DNA of 10,868 nt, taken from positions 1 through 10,868 of the forward strand of contig CAAFOA010000434.1 in assembly GCA_900764415.1 (NCBI GenBank), written 5' to 3'. Each line of letters starts with the position of its first letter. The first letter of the stretch is position 1. This stretch comes from an uncultured Collinsella sp. Its GTDB lineage: Bacteria; Actinomycetota; Coriobacteriia; Coriobacteriales; Coriobacteriaceae. A program made the translations under genes and the position numbers. The notes under the pieces are model-generated. The model searched no databases. It saw only the letters and a list, made by a program, of their open reading frames with translations, and had not been told where the DNA came from. Below, piece after piece: positions 8,010 through 10,868 of the stretch.

Positions 8010-8012
8010 ATT

Positions 8013-8020
8013 AAGGAGAG
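8013..8020 (+). promoter_or_regulatory. Ribosome binding site of the GT32 gene
   Basis: AAGGAGAG lies five bases before the ATG at 8026. It decides that start over an in-frame upstream start at 7951, which would lie inside the DUF6625 gene and add 25 residues that do not look like the family. Confidence 0.75.
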
Positions 8021-8025
8021 ACACG

Positions 8026-8832
8026 ATGATTCCGAAAATTATCCATTATTGCTGGTTCGGCGGTGCCCCTCTAGGCGAAAAAGAGCTTCAGTGCATAGAT
8101 TCGTGGAAGAAATTTTGCCCCGAATACGAGGTGCGTCGATGGGATGAATCGAACTACGATATTCGCAAGAACAAATACATGAGTGATGCGTACGACCATC
8201 GAAAGTGGGCGTTCGTCTCGGACTATGCGCGTGTCGATGTTGTCCGGGAACAAGGGGGGCTATACTTCGACACAGATGTCGAGTTGGTCCGATCCCCGAA
8301 CGAGCTGCTTGATTGCGGGCTGTTCTGCGGCTGGGAGAACAGAAACGGGATGAAGGAGAACGCAGTCCCGTTTGATAATTCCGTTGCTTTTGGCCTCGGT
8401 TTTGGGGCTGTAGCAGAGCACCCCGTTTTGAACGAGATACTCGACCTGTACGAAAATATCAACTTTGTGAATGAGGACGGCTCTCTTAATCTCTTGGCCT
8501 GTCCCGCCTACCAAACCGAGATTCTAAAACGGCATGGCCTGGATGATAGGGAGGCCACCAGACAATCCTTTGAGGACATTGAGGTTTACCCGGAGGATTG
8601 GTTCTCGCCGCAGTCGCAATTGACTGGCGAGGTCAGGATGAGCCCGAATACTGTCAGCATTCATCATTTTTCGATGACCTGGATGGCTCCCTCGGTACGA
8701 CGGGAGCTTGATCTTGAATGGAAGTTGATATCAGTTCTCGGTTATCGGAAGGGTCATGCCCTCGCGCGTCTGCTCACTCTTCCCCCGCGCTCGTTGCGCA
8801 AGCTCGGCGGTCTTATTTCAGGAGGTAAATGA
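8026..8832 (+). CDS. GT32-family DxD sugar transferase (Gly_transf_sug, OCH1/capsular type)
   Basis: A 268-residue glycosyltransferase. MIPKIIHYCWFGG, PLGEKELQCIDSWKKFCPEY, WAFVSDYARVDVVREQGG and LYFDTDVELV are the hallmark segments of the Gly_transf_sug (DXD) domain; D82-T-D84 coordinates the metal and nucleotide sugar. GWENRN and HHFSMTW near the C-terminus are also characteristic (the latter usually reads H...SW). Relatives add mannose, galactose or other hexoses during capsule or exopolysaccharide assembly. The protein is of normal length, with no signal peptide, so it works in the cytoplasm on the lipid-linked intermediate. Its stop codon overlaps the following gene: TGA at 8830-8832 shares bases with the possible ATG starts at 8829 and 8832, and the next gene's ribosome site is within its last codons. 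Confidence 0.93.
   Translation: MIPKIIHYCWFGGAPLGEKELQCIDSWKKFCPEYEVRRWDESNYDIRKNKYMSDAYDHRKWAFVSDYARVDVVREQGGLYFDTDVELVRSPNELLDCGLFCGWENRNGMKENAVPFDNSVAFGLGFGAVAEHPVLNEILDLYENINFVNEDGSLNLLACPAYQTEILKRHGLDDREATRQSFEDIEVYPEDWFSPQSQLTGEVRMSPNTVSIHHFSMTWMAPSVRRELDLEWKLISVLGYRKGHALARLLTLPPRSLRKLGGLISGGK
8820..8825 (+). promoter_or_regulatory. Ribosome binding site of the pyruvyltransferase fusion gene
   Basis: A perfect AGGAGG is followed by two tandem ATGs at 8829 and 8832 in the same frame. The spacing is three bases to the first and six to the second, which favours 8832. The choice changes the protein by one residue only. Confidence 0.75.
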
Positions 8833-10821
8833 TGATCGGATCCGAACTCAAGGTTGGTGTCATGACTTGGTTCTCTTATGAGAACTACGGGACCGCCCTC
8901 CAAGCCGTCGCGCTCCAGGAGGTCTTGAGGTCGATGGGCTGCACCCCTTCGCTCATTAACTATCGCCCCCGTAGCACCAGGAGCCGCAACGAGCCCGCCG
9001 ACTTTTCCGATTTGATTGGTAAGGCCGCCGGGAAAATAAAGCGCATTATTATCGGCGACTCTGCGGCCTATTCGTCCCCCGAACGGAGCGAGTTGTTCTC
9101 TTCCTTTATCTCGGATCATTGCCTGCTTACCGAGCCTGCAAACTCTTTTCCTGAGCTAAGGCAGGTTGCACATGGCCTCGATTGCTGTATTTGCGGTAGC
9201 GACCAGGTCTGGTCCCCCAACTGTTTCGACGAGAACTACTTTCTTCCTTTTGTCGAGGACCCGCAAAGAAGAATCTCTTACGCCCCGAGCTTCGGTGCGA
9301 GCAGCATCGCCGACCCGGAAATCGAGAGAAGGACCAAGTCTCTTCTGAGCGATTTTGGCCCGCTGTCGGTGCGCGAGACAACCGGTGCCGAGATCGTCGA
9401 GAAGCTGACCGGTCGTACCCCCGAGGTCGTCGTCGACCCGACGCTTCTTCTCGACCTCGAGGGCTGGGATCAGCTTCTTGGCGACAAAACGGCCGTGGAC
9501 AAAGGATACATCCTCTGCTACTTCCTGGGTGACCCCGAGCGATACGAGCAATCTGCCCTTGCTTGCTCGAAGGCGCTCGGCCTGCCCCTTGTTTCAATTC
9601 CTACCGTCGCGGGGCAGAAGCACTCCGTTGGATATGAGGTGGGTCCCGAGGAATACCTCCGCCTGTTCATGGGGGCTTCGTATGTCCTCACCGACTCTTT
9701 CCACGGAACGGCGTTCTCTGTCAATTTCGGCGTCCCATTCTCGGTGTTCAAGAGGTTCTCTGATAAGGATCCGAGGAGCCAAAACTCGCGTATAACCAGC
9801 TTTCTCCAGTTGATGGGGCTGGAAGACAGGCTCGTCCCGTCTGATTTTGCCGGTTTTACCGGTGAATGCGACTTTACCGATGTGAAGCAAAGGCTCAATC
9901 GTCTTCGCGAGGACTCGTCCTTGTTTCTGAACAACGCACTGAACGCCATTGATCAAGGTGGGCGCGATGGACGCATCGCAAGGCCCATTCGCATAACCGG
10001 GCAATGCTGCGGCTGCGGTGCTTGTGCCGCCGCTTGTCCGCGCGGTGCCATCTCCATCGATATCGATGATGATGGTTTTCAGTCCTACTCAATTGATGAG
10101 TCGTTGTGCGTGGGCTGCGGCGTCTGCCAGGGCATTTGCCCCATGAATACCGTGAAAGCGAAGCGTGTCGGCGATGCGAAGTGTCTGCTGTCCTATCAAA
10201 GCCACGACAGCGAGGGCCTGGCCCACTCGTCGTCCGGGGGCTTGGGCGCGGATTTGGCCGGGCTGCTCGCGAAGCGAGGCTATCGTGTGTTCGGATGCAC
10301 GTATGACAGCGAGAAGGACGCCGCACTCACCACGGAGGTCGACTCCCTTTCGCTGGATAAGCTGCGCGGGTCGAAGTATATTCAGTCGCGGTCTGCGGAG
10401 GCGCTTGCCGCTGCGTCCGCACCGGGCGCCGGGAAAATTGTGTTTTTCGGAACACCGTGCCAGATCGCTGGTCTCGACTCTGTCCTCAGGAGAAATGGTA
10501 CACGGGACGAGGTGGTGCTCGTCGACCTTATTTGCCATGGCGTCCCCTCCAGGCTTCTCTGGACCCGCTATCTTGCCGATCGCGAGAGCGAGGGAGTGGG
10601 GGAGCACCCCGACGTCTATTTCCGCTGGAAGGCGAACGGATGGTCGCCTCAAAAAATGATGATGATGATCAGCCCTTCCAAAGACTATTCCGCCGTGGAA
10701 TCTGAAGATGACTTCTACGCCTTCTTTAGCCCGGGTCTTTGCTACGCGAAGAGCTGCTACGAATGCCCCTATCGCGAGCGTTCGGCAGCGGATGTGCGGA
10801 TGGGCGACTACTGGGGTGGTC
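8832..10821 (+). CDS. Polysaccharide pyruvyltransferase / 2x[4Fe-4S] ferredoxin / FrhB-like fusion protein (3' end missing)
   Basis: One uninterrupted frame of at least 663 codons holds three domains (numbered from the ATG at 8832). Residues about 7-330 are a polysaccharide pyruvyltransferase (WcaK/CsaB-like, PF04230 type): TWFSYENYGTALQA, G122-S-D-Q-V-W127, V-DPT at 202-204 and D288-S-F-H291-G. It would transfer pyruvate from phosphoenolpyruvate to a sugar as a ketal. Residues about 388-440 are a dicluster ferredoxin with C392-x2-C395-x2-C398-x3-C402-P and C426-x2-C429-x2-C432-x3-C436-P. From about 450 it resembles the F420 hydrogenase/dehydrogenase beta subunit (FrhB): SSGGLGADLAGLL, GTPCQIAGL (C543), DLICHGVPS (C568-H569), C637/C642/C645 and VRMGDYWG. 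In polysaccharide loci these parts are usually separate neighbouring genes. The redox substrate is unknown, and F420 itself need not be the cofactor. The true C-terminus is lost because adapter sequence begins at 10822, in frame. Confidence 0.88.
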
Positions 10822-10868
10822 CTGTCTCTTATACACATCTCCGAGCCCACGAGACTACGCTGCATCTC
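10822..10868. other. Illumina Nextera (Tn5) adapter and index read-through, non-genomic
   Basis: Bases 10822-10840 are CTGTCTCTTATACACATCT, the exact reverse complement of the 19-base Tn5 mosaic end. Bases 10841-10855 are CCGAGCCCACGAGAC, the i7-side Nextera adapter. Bases 10856-10863 (TACGCTGC) occupy the 8-base i7 index position and, from memory, match an Illumina Nextera XT index (N721). Bases 10864-10868 (ATCTC) begin the P7 arm. The order and lengths match the commercial construct exactly. Translated in frame with the gene before, it gives the well-known contaminant tail SYTHLRAHET; on the other strand it gives SLVGSEMCIRDR. Confidence 0.98.

Noticed and set aside
9127..10004. Several overlapping minus-strand frames opposite the pyruvyltransferase fusion
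   Set aside because: Multiple frames open at once on the same strand are a by-product of GC-biased codons; translations are Arg/Ser-rich without motifs.
10656..10667. (ATG)4 repeat coding four methionines in a row
   Set aside because: The run is in frame, within a normal FrhB-like domain between conserved motifs, and too short to be called a phase-variable repeat.
10822..10840. Tn5 mosaic end as evidence of a real Tn5 transposon insertion
   Set aside because: It is followed by Nextera adapter, index and P7 bases instead of IS50 sequence, so it comes from library preparation.

Overview
The window is one strand (+) of a densely packed cell-surface polysaccharide (capsule/exopolysaccharide) biosynthesis locus from a GC-rich bacterium. 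The GC-rich codon use of the flanking genes, the strong AGGAGG-type ribosome binding sites and the gene mix suggest an anaerobic gut actinobacterium of the Coriobacteriia type (Collinsella/Olsenella-like). That assignment is inference: no rRNA or marker gene is present.

Layout: the 3' end of a GT4 glycosyltransferase (1-329); a second GT4 enzyme with a cysteine-rich insert (326-1621); a radical SAM protein with auxiliary Fe-S cysteines (1627-2772); a third GT4 enzyme (2777-3847); a GT2 glycosyltransferase (3844-4887); an 88-base AT-rich gap; a left-handed beta-helix acyltransferase with a TTG start (4976-5725); a Wzy-like polymerase (5728-7020); a DUF6625-type protein with a DxD motif (7017-8009); a GT32 DxD sugar transferase (8026-8832); and the 5' part of a large fusion of polysaccharide pyruvyltransferase, a two-cluster ferredoxin domain and an FrhB-like flavo/Fe-S domain (from 8832, cut at the end). 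Genes overlap by ATGA or are 2-16 bases apart except at the 88-base gap, so most are probably co-transcribed. No tRNA, rRNA, CRISPR, transposase or convincing terminator was seen.

How it would work: the glycosyltransferases build a lipid-linked repeat unit, the acyltransferase and pyruvyltransferase decorate it, and the Wzy-like protein polymerises it outside the membrane. The initiating phosphoglycosyltransferase, flippase and chain-length regulator are not in the window. The least explained part is the pair of Fe-S enzymes (radical SAM protein and pyruvyltransferase/ferredoxin/FrhB fusion), which hints at redox modification of the glycan or its precursors.

The last 47 bases (10822-10868) are not genomic. 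They are Illumina Nextera (Tn5) adapter: 19-base mosaic end, i7-side adapter, an 8-base index and the first bases of the P7 arm. The real sequence ends at about 10821, so the final protein has an artificial tail.
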